The notes beneath the pieces were generated by a model. It saw only the letters and a program-made list of their open reading frames with translations. It had not been told where the DNA came from and searched no databases. Shown here in pieces: positions 25,524 through 33,529 of a stretch of DNA of 64,000 bases (its first letter is position 1; every line of letters starts with the position of its first letter). The stretch lies in contig NZ_VJZR01000002.1 of assembly GCF_007097365.1 (NCBI RefSeq), forward strand, positions 443,386-507,385, read 5' to 3'. This stretch comes from Flavobacterium franklandianum. GTDB taxonomy: Bacteria; Bacteroidota; Bacteroidia; Flavobacteriales; Flavobacteriaceae. The translations under genes and the position numbers were made by a program.

Positions 25524-28500
25524 ATTAAAGATTAGAAAACACGATATTATCCTGCTCGAGTAATAATGTTGTCATCCGGTTGTGGTTTGATTAAAGATTA
25601 GAAAACACGATATTAAATAGTTTTTGGGTTGATTTAAACGCGTCGTTGTGGTTTGATTAAAGATTAGAAAACACGATATTTTAGCCACATCTCTGTAGTA
25701 GAACCACAAGGTTGTGGTTTGATTAAAGATTAGAAAACACGATATTTTCAGAATTTAATAGAATCATTTTTAAAAAGTTGTGGTTTGATTAAAGATTAGA
25801 AAACACGATATTCTTTAAGATTATCTTTGTAAGATTCCCAAGTTGTGGTTTGATTAAAGATTAGAAAACACGATATTCGACGCCAACAGAGTAGCAAAAC
25901 AATACTGGTTGTGGTTTGATTAAAGATTAGAAAACACGATATTTGCTAAGAAAATAGAAACAGATACGTTGACGTTGTGGTTTGATTAAAGATTAGAAAA
26001 CACGATATTTTTAAAGATTAAAACAACAACAGCCTAATAGTTGTGGTTTGATTAAAGATTAGAAAACACGATATTAATTAGACAAAATCTTGGAGTAGAC
26101 ACAACGTTGTGGTTTGATTAAAGATTAGAAAACACGATATTGTCAGACCCCAAAGCGCTTGGACAAATTACGTTGTGGTTTGATTAAAGATTAGAAAACA
26201 CGATATTCTACCCTGAGCTTTATGACAAGTTATTGCAGTTGTGGTTTGATTAAAGATTAGAAAACACGATATTTTAATGCTTTGGGTGATAAATCTAAGA
26301 CATGTTGTGGTTTGATTAAAGATTAGAAAACACGATATTTTCTTGAGCAAACGAGCTTCATCCCCATAGGTTGTGGTTTGATTAAAGATTAGAAAACACG
26401 ATATTTGGCAATAGACGAAACCGCCGTGATTATTCGTTGTGGTTTGATTAAAGATTAGAAAACACGATATTAGGAAAGAAAAAAGCGAGGAGAAGAAGAA
26501 AGTTGTGGTTTGATTAAAGATTAGAAAACACGATATTAACTGATATCGTCTGCTAAACGAATTAAAGGTTGTGGTTTGATTAAAGATTAGAAAACACGAT
26601 ATTACGAAAAACCATTTTTTGCATTACGTTATGGTTGTGGTTTGATTAAAGATTAGAAAACACGATATTTAGTCCCATTGCAATAGCGCTTGAATAAGTG
26701 TTGTGGTTTGATTAAAGATTAGAAAACACGATATTAAGAATAATGAATATGGCAAGAACAACTTAGTTGTGGTTTGATTAAAGATTAGAAAACACGATAT
26801 TAGTTTGTTCCGAAGACACCGCCAACAGCAGGTTGTGGTTTGATTAAAGATTAGAAAACACGATATTGGAATTCAATTGCTCACAGCATCTAGTTAAGTT
26901 GTGGTTTGATTAAAGATTAGAAAACACGATATTACCTTCTAGCTATGAAGGCCACGGATATTAGTTGTGGTTTGATTAAAGATTAGAAAACACGATATTT
27001 TTAAAGCCGCAAAACGGACACATTGTATAGTTGTGGTTTGATTAAAGATTAGAAAACACGATATTCTAAGTGGGTAAGAAGATTGCCGCTTGACTGTTGT
27101 GGTTTGATTAAAGATTAGAAAACACGATATTCAATTCTATCCCTTTGTAGTCAAAGTCATAGTTGTGGTTTGATTAAAGATTAGAAAACACGATATTTTT
27201 CAGGTTTGAAAATGGATGCATATCGTGGTTGTGGTTTGATTAAAGATTAGAAAACACGATATTCCTAGGATAAATAGTCCAAGGACTTGCGGGTTGTGGT
27301 TTGATTAAAGATTAGAAAACACGATATTAAAACCTAAAACCGAGTAAACCAACTAATAGTTGTGGTTTGATTAAAGATTAGAAAACACGATATTACTCTT
27401 AAAACAACAAATAGAAGTCAAAAGTTGTGGTTTGATTAAAGATTAGAAAACACGATATTCAAAATTGAAATAATGAGTAATGATAAATAGTTGTGGTTTG
27501 ATTAAAGATTAGAAAACACGATATTCCGACGTAAGTAATACAGGAACGACAGAAAGTTGTGGTTTGATTAAAGATTAGAAAACACGATATTGGGCTTTAG
27601 ACGTGACATTCTTTACATTAAGTTGTGGTTTGATTAAAGATTAGAAAACACGATATTAGAAAGATTTTGATTGTAAAGTCAATGAAAGTTGTGGTTTGAT
27701 TAAAGATTAGAAAACACGATATTCAAATCAAAACAGTCAAGCTCAGACTCAAAGTTGTGGTTTGATTAAAGATTAGAAAACACGATATTAAAAACACCCG
27801 CACTTGTATAGTAGCAAGCGTTGTGGTTTGATTAAAGATTAGAAAACACGATATTATACTTCGCTTTGCTCCATCCAACCAATGGGTTGTGGTTTGATTA
27901 AAGATTAGAAAACACGATATTAAAATCAATATCAGTAGAAGTCGCAACTGCGTTGTGGTTTGATTAAAGATTAGAAAACACGATATTTTTTAAAAATGAT
28001 TCTATTAAATTCTGAAGTTGTGGTTTGATTAAAGATTAGAAAACACGATATTGGGTAAACTTCGGAACAAAGCAAAATATAGGTTGTGGTTTGATTAAAG
28101 ATTAGAAAACACGATATTAATTCCTTAAACATTTCGTTCAACCCGCCAGTTGTGGTTTGATTAAAGATTAGAAAACACGATATTTTATCAGGTGTAGAGA
28201 TGTTGAGAAAGTTGGTTGTGGTTTGATTAAAGATTAGAAAACACGATATTGAGAAGGTGTTGATGGAACCAGGCTCGTATGTTGTGGTTTGATTAAAGAT
28301 TAGAAAACACGATATTATGCCCGTGGTCTAATAAGAAATAATCTGGGTTGTGGTTTGATTAAAGATTAGAAAACACGATATTGCTTTTGTATGTTCATAA
28401 TAACAAAATCGAGTTGTGGTTTGATTAAAGATTAGAAAACACGATATTTCGGCAATAACATCGTTAGTTAGTGCAGTAGTTGTGGTTTGATTAAAGATTA

Positions 28501-28778
28501 GAAAACACGATATTAAAAAGTTGATGGAAAGCAAGTTAAAACAGGTTGTGGTTTGATTAAAGATTAGAAAACACGATATTTTTTTGAATAGAGAGTGCAA
28601 CTCCAGTAAGGTTGTGGTTTGATTAAAGATTAGAAAACACGATATTAGCGCAAGCAAAAGCAGACGCTGAAGCAGCGTTGTGGTTTGATTAAAGATTAGA
28701 AAACACGATATTGTTTAGAAGTAGTAATCGACAAACAAATATGTTGTGGTTTGATTAAAGATTAGAAAACACGATATT
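25513..28778 (+). CRISPR. Type II-C CRISPR array, 50 repeats and 49 spacers
   Basis: The 36-bp repeat starts GTTGTGGTTTGATTAAAG and ends AACACGATATT. I stepped through 50 copies and saw no variant, even at the ends. Spacers are 30 nt, except four of 29 nt (25813-25841, 27264-27292, 27395-27423, 27988-28016). Anti-repeat pairing with the tracrRNA shows that crRNAs are read on the plus strand, with spacer 5' and repeat 3'. Two spacers, 25747-25776 and 27988-28016, are reverse complements. Uniform repeats suggest an active or recently active array. Spacer targets cannot be determined here. Confidence 0.98.
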
Positions 28779-28832
28779 AGTTGGCTTGTTACCTTCTAAT
28801 AATCAAGAGAATAAAGAAGAATATCGTAAAAT

Positions 28833-28880
28833 AAAATGCTCCTTTTTAGCACGTGATAGGCTAGATTGGAGCATTTTTTT
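28833..28880 (+). terminator. Terminator after the CRISPR array
   Basis: AAAATGCTCC and GGAGCATTTT form a 10-bp stem with a 25-nt loop and end in seven T. It lies 54 bp past the last repeat and should end the pre-crRNA. It also separates the array from the second toxin-antitoxin pair. Confidence 0.75.
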
Positions 28881-28948
28881 GTTTCTAAAGATTTTCAAAA
28901 AATAAAATTAACTTTTTAAAAATCAGTACATTTGTAAAAACAACGATT

Positions 28949-29176
28949 ATGAGAGTAGTTATTGAAACCCAAGAGGAATACAAAAGTATGTTGCAAGAAA
29001 TTGCCACTGCCATAAAAGCAAAAATCACTTTTGAAGAAAAAGAAGTTGATTTTTGGGAGGAACTTCCAGAGCACGTAAAATCTGGGATTCTTGAGAGTCA
29101 GGAACAATTCAAGCAAGGAAAATTTTCTACGCACGAAGAAGTTATGGCTAAATACAAAACCAAATATAACTTATGA
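28949..29176 (+). CDS. Antitoxin of a RelE/ParE-type module
   Basis: A 75-aa acidic, helical protein (MRVVIETQEEYKSMLQEIAT ... HVKSGILESQEQFKQGKFST ... MAKYKTKYN). The tail 'ESQEQFKQGKFSTHEEVMAKYK' is the usual end of small Bacteroidota antitoxins paired with RelE/ParE toxins. The toxin ATG overlaps its stop by 4 nt. A -7 element TACATTTG sits at 28927-28934, so the pair has its own promoter downstream of the array terminator. Confidence 0.75.
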   Translation: MRVVIETQEEYKSMLQEIATAIKAKITFEEKEVDFWEELPEHVKSGILESQEQFKQGKFSTHEEVMAKYKTKYNL

Positions 29177-29454
29177 AAGTTGTTTGGTCAGAAAACGCTG
29201 AGACAACTTTTGATTTAATTGTACTTTATATTGAAGCAAAATTTGGTGTTCTGTCTGCAAAAAAGTTTATACGAAAAGTAGATTCTGTAATTCAATCTAT
29301 TTCTAAGCATCCCTATATTTATAAAAGTTCTAATTTTAATAATAAAGTTAGAAAAGCTACTATTAACAAGCAATGTTCCTTGTTTTACGAAATAAACAAA
29401 GAAACAATTCAATTGTCTTATTTTTGGGATAATCGGCAAGAACCAATGATTTAA
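29173..29454 (+). CDS. RelE/ParE-family toxin
   Basis: A 93-aa protein with the RelE/ParE order: VVWSENAETTFDLIVLYIEAKFG, SISKHPYIYKSS, then CSLFYEINKETIQLSYFWDNRQ. The last strand and the Arg near the end are typical of the type II toxin fold. It is coupled to the antitoxin by ATGA. Its stop overlaps the cas2 stop on the other strand by 4 nt, so the toxin pair and cas1-cas2 are tightly convergent with no terminator between them. Confidence 0.8.
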   Translation: MKVVWSENAETTFDLIVLYIEAKFGVLSAKKFIRKVDSVIQSISKHPYIYKSSNFNNKVRKATINKQCSLFYEINKETIQLSYFWDNRQEPMI

Positions 29455-29756
29455 AACAATTCCAATTGAGTTGGCACATCTACAGCATCTTGTTTGGCTT
29501 TGCCCAGATAATTGATAATCATCCCAAATTGCTTGTCGGTAATTCGTAAAACACTGACTTTTCCCAAAGGTGGAACGAGTTTGTTAATCCGTTTTTCGTG
29601 AACATCGGCACTTTCGCCACTAGCGCAATGACGAATATAAACTGAAAATTGCATCATCGAGAAACCATCTTTTAGAAGATTGCCTCGAAATTGTGAAGCA
29701 TTTCTCCGATCTTTTTTAGTTTCTGTGGGCAAATCAAAAAACACGAACAACCACAT
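29451..29756 (-). CDS. cas2: CRISPR-associated protein Cas2 (type II)
   Basis: I use the ATG at 29756, which overlaps the cas1 stop as TAATG, giving 101 aa; an in-frame ATG at 29780 lies inside cas1. The ferredoxin-like start MWLFVFFDLPTETKKDRR has the conserved Asp, and GFSMMQFSVYIRHCAS is the type II Cas2 block. With Cas1 it forms the integrase that adds spacers. Length is normal. It lies at the non-leader end of the array and points toward it. Confidence 0.92.
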   Translation of the reverse strand: MWLFVFFDLPTETKKDRRNASQFRGNLLKDGFSMMQFSVYIRHCASGESADVHEKRINKLVPPLGKVSVLRITDKQFGMIINYLGKAKQDAVDVPTQLELF

Positions 29757-30664
29757 TATTCGGTAGGCGTTAAGTTCCATAATTTAGGGTATTTGATTTT
29801 CTTTCTGTTTCCCATAAAACATTGCTGTAAGGAGCTGGCTGTTTTTTGTAGTGCCACCATCAACGGACTTTTTTCGTCTTTGAAATAAACGGTTCGGGTT
29901 AATACTTGTAAAAGTTCCGATTTAATTTTGGTGTTTAATTCCTGTTCTTCGTATTGTTGCATAATCTCAAAAACCTTTTCGTCAACCAACGGTCTAAAAG
30001 GTTCCATAATATCATCGGCAAGAGCAAAAGCATTGTATTTGCTCTTGTGATGAATGCCCAAGGTGTTCAATAATCCACTTCCAGATAATGCTCTGGCGGT
30101 TGCGGCACGAAGAATTGCATAACCATAATTGAGGAAATTGTTGGGATAATCGCCAAAGCGTTCTCGCCTGAAATTGATGTCATAAGTGTCAAAAAAGGTT
30201 TTCCAATATTGAGCAGCTGCCACGCCTTCCATATTAGTAGTGTCACCACTCAAAACTTTGCTAGCCAAGAATTCGAAACTATTTTTATTTTCGGTGATTT
30301 TTGCTAAAAGTATGCCTTGATTGGTTATTTTTTCGACAATAGTTTGTTGCCACAATTGTTTTTTTAACGGAATGGAAGCTTCGATTTGGTTTTTGAAGAC
30401 TTCCTGTTGAATATGGTGGCTGTTGAGGTTGAGAAACATTCCGTTTGGTAAATGATTTTTGGCGCAAATAATTACCGAAGTATTGTTTTCTACCAATAAA
30501 TTCATTGCGGGTAAACTGAGGTAAATTTCTTGATGATCTAAAACTAAAAATCCAATATCTTCAATGGGAATCGAACTTTCCCTGATTTCAGATTTGATTA
30601 TTAGTTGCAGGTTTTTGGCAGTAATCGAAGTTTTATTCTCTATTAAAATGGATTTCTTTATCAT
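29756..30664 (-). CDS. cas1: CRISPR-associated endonuclease Cas1 (type II)
   Basis: A 302-aa integrase of normal length. The N-terminal beta domain carries SIPIEDIGFLVLDHQEIYLS. The catalytic helical part has NMEGVAAAQYWKTFF (Glu), LGIHHKSKYNAFALADDIME (His and Asp) and the FNLASDLMEPFRP-like block that follows. All metal ligands appear present, so spacer acquisition should be possible. No csn2 or cas4 gene is present, which fits type II-C. It is transcribed away from a promoter region that shares a 14-bp word with the region upstream of cas9. Confidence 0.94.
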   Translation of the reverse strand: MIKKSILIENKTSITAKNLQLIIKSEIRESSIPIEDIGFLVLDHQEIYLSLPAMNLLVENNTSVIICAKNHLPNGMFLNLNSHHIQQEVFKNQIEASIPLKKQLWQQTIVEKITNQGILLAKITENKNSFEFLASKVLSGDTTNMEGVAAAQYWKTFFDTYDINFRRERFGDYPNNFLNYGYAILRAATARALSGSGLLNTLGIHHKSKYNAFALADDIMEPFRPLVDEKVFEIMQQYEEQELNTKIKSELLQVLTRTVYFKDEKSPLMVALQKTASSLQQCFMGNRKKIKYPKLWNLTPTE

Positions 30665-30731
30665 AATTTGGTTTTTAATAGTTAGGACTGATTTGGAGTT
30701 ATGTAAATTAAGTTAAAAATAAAAGGAATTT

Positions 30732-30749
30732 TTTACGGAAAACCGTAAA
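30732..30749. promoter_or_regulatory. Inverted repeat upstream of cas1, shared word with cas9 upstream region
   Basis: TTTACGG-AAAA-CCGTAAA is a 7-bp inverted repeat about 70 bp upstream of the cas1 start. The word GGAAAACCGTAAAG (30737-30750) occurs unchanged at 19904-19917, 54 bp before the cas9 start. It could be a common binding site or a remnant of a shared ancestral leader. Confidence 0.4.
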
Positions 30750-30864
30750 GTGCTTTAATTTAATGTATTGTGATTAATGTGGTGTTTTTTACAAATTTAA
30801 TTACAGGATGGTTTTCTCGGAGTTATGCATTTTGTTTATTTTTACACGAAATTTACATTTTAAT

Positions 30865-31434
30865 ATGTCCCACCACCATTTCATCCTCCACAAGCCTTAC
30901 GGTTATTTGAGTCAATTTATTTATGAATTGAAACGCAAGAAAAAACTCTTGGGTGAATTGCACGATTTTCCAGCAGGAACAATGGCTATTGGTCGCCTTG
31001 ATGAAGATTCCGAAGGCTTGTTAATGCTTACCACCGATGGTAAAATGAGCGAAATTGTTCGAAGCAAAAAAGTAGATAAAGAATATTATGTTCAAGTGGA
31101 TGGAATCATCACGCAGGAAGCCATTGATGAAATGAAAAAAGGAGTCGAAATTGGTTTCAACGGCACGAAATATATCACCAAACGGTGTGAGTCTTTTATT
31201 ATAAATGAAATTCCAGCCTTTGGAGCGAGAGGAAAAAAAATAAGAGACGAACGTCACGGACCTACTTCTTGGGCTTCTATCACTGTCAATGAAGGAAAGT
31301 TTCGCCAAGTTCGAAAAATGACGGCTGCCGTTGGTTTTCCTACCTTGAGATTAGTGAGAGTCCGAATAGGAAATGTTTTTTTGGATAATTTGCAAGCTGG
31401 AGAAGTAAGAGAAGTTATGAATTTTGAATTGTAA
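30865..31434 (+). CDS. rRNA pseudouridine synthase, RluE/RsuA family
   Basis: I use the ATG at 30865 (MSHHHFILHKPYGYLSQF), giving 189 aa; the longer reading adds residues unlike the family. The catalytic block AIGRLDEDSEGLLMLTTDG contains the active Asp, and EGKFRQVRKMTAAVGFPTLRLVRVRIG is the C-terminal signature. It converts specific rRNA uridines to pseudouridine; the closest named type is RluE (23S U2457), judged from overall length and lack of an S4 domain. It precedes trmL by 82 bp, with a heptamer repeat between. Confidence 0.88.
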   Translation: MSHHHFILHKPYGYLSQFIYELKRKKKLLGELHDFPAGTMAIGRLDEDSEGLLMLTTDGKMSEIVRSKKVDKEYYVQVDGIITQEAIDEMKKGVEIGFNGTKYITKRCESFIINEIPAFGARGKKIRDERHGPTSWASITVNEGKFRQVRKMTAAVGFPTLRLVRVRIGNVFLDNLQAGEVREVMNFEL

Positions 31435-31466
31435 GTTATTAAAGCATTTGAACTAATACCTAAAAA

Positions 31467-31510
31467 CCCAAAACCCAAAACCCAAAACCCAAAACCCAAA
31501 ACCCAAAACC
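31467..31510. repeat. Heptanucleotide tandem repeat (CCCAAAA)x6
   Basis: Six consecutive CCCAAAA units followed by CC, ending 6 bp before the trmL start codon. The copy number of such repeats can change by slippage and could alter the spacing of upstream signals for trmL. It resembles AAAACCC tracts common between flavobacterial genes. Confidence 0.9.
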
Positions 31511-31516
31511 TCAAAT

Positions 31517-31972
31517 ATGTTAAATATCGTCCTTGTAGAACCTGAAATCCCCAACAATACTGGAAATATTGGTCGTTTGTGTGTGGGTACCGAAAGCCGT
31601 TTGCACCTGATTCATCCGTTTGGATTTGTTATCAATGATAAAAATCTGAAACGCTCTGGTTTGGATTATTGGGTACATTTGGACGTAACCGAGTATGAAA
31701 ATATAGAGGAATGGATTACCCAAATTCCAGATAAATCCCGAGTGTTCCTGATGAGTTCTCACGCAACAACATCCATTTATGATGCCGAATTTCAAGATGG
31801 CGATTGGCTGGTTTTTGGTAAAGAAAGCGTTGGTTTAAGCGAGGAAGTTTTGGCTCAATTCGAAAATCATTTAACCATTCCGATGTCAAAATTAATTCGA
31901 AGTTTTAATATTGCCAATTCGGTTGCTTTTGTGGTTGGCGAAGCGAAAAGGCAGATAGCAGGTGGTAAGTAG
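31517..31972 (+). CDS. trmL: tRNA (cytidine(34)-2'-O)-methyltransferase
   Basis: A 151-aa SPOUT (trefoil-knot) methyltransferase of exactly TrmL length. The family blocks are IVLVEPEIPNNTGNIGRLC at the N-terminus, then LVFGKESVGLSEEVL and IPMSKLIRSFNIANSVAFV, which build the SAM-binding knot. It methylates the wobble nucleotide of certain tRNA(Leu) species. A heptanucleotide repeat lies directly upstream, and the next 109 bp hold low-complexity dispersed sequence. Confidence 0.93.
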   Translation: MLNIVLVEPEIPNNTGNIGRLCVGTESRLHLIHPFGFVINDKNLKRSGLDYWVHLDVTEYENIEEWITQIPDKSRVFLMSSHATTSIYDAEFQDGDWLVFGKESVGLSEEVLAQFENHLTIPMSKLIRSFNIANSVAFVVGEAKRQIAGGK

Positions 31973-32081
31973 CAGATAGCAGGTTGCAGTATTGGAGTAC
32001 TTGATAAATATGGATTTCGAGCCAACTTTGTGAACTCCGTGCGTCATCCTGTGCTTGTCGAAGGGCTTCGCGTCTTTGTGG

Positions 32082-32867
32082 TTAAGAAGAAATCACAAAC
32101 TTCCCCTTTTCACTATCAAAAACAATATGTTCATCTTTGAATAAAGTATTGAAACTGCCTTTCATAATCAAATTACAAGGTTGATCTTGTATGGTGTTTT
32201 CGGGAGTCATAATGATCATTTCATCGCTCAATTGTATCGCCATATCGATGTCGTGGGTCGAAAATAGAATACATTTTCCCGTTTCCTGTGTTAATTTTTT
32301 CAAGAGTTTAAAAAGCACTACTTTGTGTAATAAATCCAAGTGGGTTGTGGGTTCATCCAATATTATTAAAGGCGTGTCTTGTGCCAAAGCTCTTGCAATC
32401 AATACGATTTGCAATTGCCCATCACTAATTTCGTAATGTCTTTTATGTATTAAATGACCAATTTGTGTCAGTTCGATTGCTTCGTTTATTTTCGCGATAT
32501 CATTGTCGGTTAGGGTTCCAATCCAATTGGTATAAGGCTGTCTTCCCAAAGCAATGAGTTCCCAAACCGTCAGATTGCTTGGGGGTAATTTCTCGGTAAG
32601 AACAACACTTAAATTTTGTGCCAAAGTCAAAGCGTCCAATTCGTGAATGTCCTTTTCGTTCAAAGAAACTGTTCCTGAAATGGTTTTTTGGATTCCTGTA
32701 ATAGTTCTTAAAAGTGTTGATTTTCCAATACCATTTGCACCGATTAAAGCGATTAGTTTACCTTCCCTTAAATTCAAGTTTAGATTTTCGGCAATGATTA
32801 TTGTCGAGCTTTTGGTTTTGTAACCGATGCTTAAATTTGAAGTTGAAAGGATATTTTTATTGCTCAT
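32082..32867 (-). CDS. btuD: ABC transporter ATPase, cobalamin/iron-siderophore type
   Basis: A 261-aa FecE/BtuD-type ATPase: Walker A GANGIGKSTLLRTI, signature ISDGQLQIVLIARAL (Q in the LSGGQ-like motif), Walker B PLIILDEPTTHLDLLHK and the switch His in LFSTHDIDMA. It should power the permease at 33530 and the lipoprotein at 34622. Cobalamin is the likely substrate because a riboswitch-controlled receptor is encoded next door, but haem or siderophore cannot be excluded. The operon is broken by the GxxExxY cassette. Confidence 0.82.
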   Translation of the reverse strand: MSNKNILSTSNLSIGYKTKSSTIIIAENLNLNLREGKLIALIGANGIGKSTLLRTITGIQKTISGTVSLNEKDIHELDALTLAQNLSVVLTEKLPPSNLTVWELIALGRQPYTNWIGTLTDNDIAKINEAIELTQIGHLIHKRHYEISDGQLQIVLIARALAQDTPLIILDEPTTHLDLLHKVVLFKLLKKLTQETGKCILFSTHDIDMAIQLSDEMIIMTPENTIQDQPCNLIMKGSFNTLFKDEHIVFDSEKGKFVISS

Positions 32868-32886
32868 TTTTATTTACAAGATAAGA

Positions 32887-32913
32887 TTTTAAACGCATAG
32901 AAACATAGTTTTT
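32887..32913 (+). repeat. 27-bp terminal inverted repeat, left arm
   Basis: The arm starts TTTTAAACGCATAGAAACAT and is the exact reverse complement of 33498-33524. The two arms bracket the GxxExxY gene and little else, making a unit of about 638 bp between the btuD and btuC genes. This looks like an inserted cassette or a miniature mobile unit. Confidence 0.8.
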
Positions 32914-32969
32914 GGGAATCTTTAAAAGAGTTTATAGTTGAAACTTGGTTTCAAACATAGAGGAATAAG

Positions 32970-33382
32970 TTACTTTTCGGGTAAATTTTTAAAATATTCG
33001 TTTACAAAAGTTTTCTGCCCATCTTTAAAAATATTGAAACAATTAAAATTGATTAAAATTCCTTTCGGAGCTTTTAAAAGTTTCATATAGGTTAAAAGTT
33101 GAGCTTCAAATATAGGGTTTGATTGTACTACCGATTTTAATTCTACAACTAAACAATTTTCGATGAATAAATCACATTTAAAATCTATTTTGAGTTCTTT
33201 GGTTTTATAAACTAGAGGAACTTTCATCTCTGTAGAAAAGTTTATTTTTCTTTGTGCTAATTCTTCTTTTATACACTGATGGTAAACACTTTCAAGCAAA
33301 CCTCTTCCCATTATTTTGTGTACTTCTATTGTGAACCTATGACTTCGTATGTCAAATCATCTAAATATTTTTGTGTTATCAT
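32970..33382 (-). pseudogene. GxxExxY-family gene with a 1-nt frameshift
   Basis: The family N-terminus begins at an ATG at 33382 and reads MITQKYLDDLTYEVIG, then runs into a stop. The reading resumes one frame over as FTIEVHKIMGRGLLESVYHQ. Restoring one T near 33334 (GGTTC to GGTTTC) joins the parts. The body has the GLLESVY signature and a PD-(D/E)xK-like D...ELK segment (VVELKSV). An ATG at 33311 could still give a 113-aa product. The family's function is unknown; it is often found as a lone inserted gene. It lies inside a 27-bp inverted repeat. Confidence 0.75.
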
Positions 33383-33497
33383 ATTTATTTTTTTAAAAAA
33401 TTACAGAAGCATAGTAGAAAGAATGAGATTGACTATTCTTTGTTTTAGCAAAGCTATGATTTACTGTAATAAAGCGAAGCGTCTTGATAAAAGTAAT

Positions 33498-33524
33498 AAA
33501 AACTATGTTTCTATGCGTTTAAAA
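33498..33524 (-). repeat. 27-bp terminal inverted repeat, right arm
   Basis: Perfect inverted partner of 32887-32913, ending 5 bp before the end of the btuC reading frame. The 5' part of the pair is followed inward by short unrelated sequence, so only the arms and the GxxExxY gene define the unit. Confidence 0.8.
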
Positions 33525-33529
33525 AAATA

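Noticed and set aside
26168..28657. Minus-strand reading frames in the array encoding repeated ISCFLIFNQTTT peptides
   Set aside because: They arise because repeat plus spacer is 66 bp, a multiple of 3. They are CRISPR repeats read on the non-crRNA strand, not proteins.
28779..28832. Possible extra degenerate repeat after repeat 50
   Set aside because: No match to the 36-bp repeat beyond short AT-rich words.
31467..31510. Telomere-like array
   Set aside because: Only six units in the interior of a bacterial chromosome; simple slippage-type repeat.
31254..31514. Minus-strand frame with repeated FWVLGFG residues
   Set aside because: It is the CCCAAAA tandem repeat translated; the rest is antisense to the pseudouridine synthase gene.
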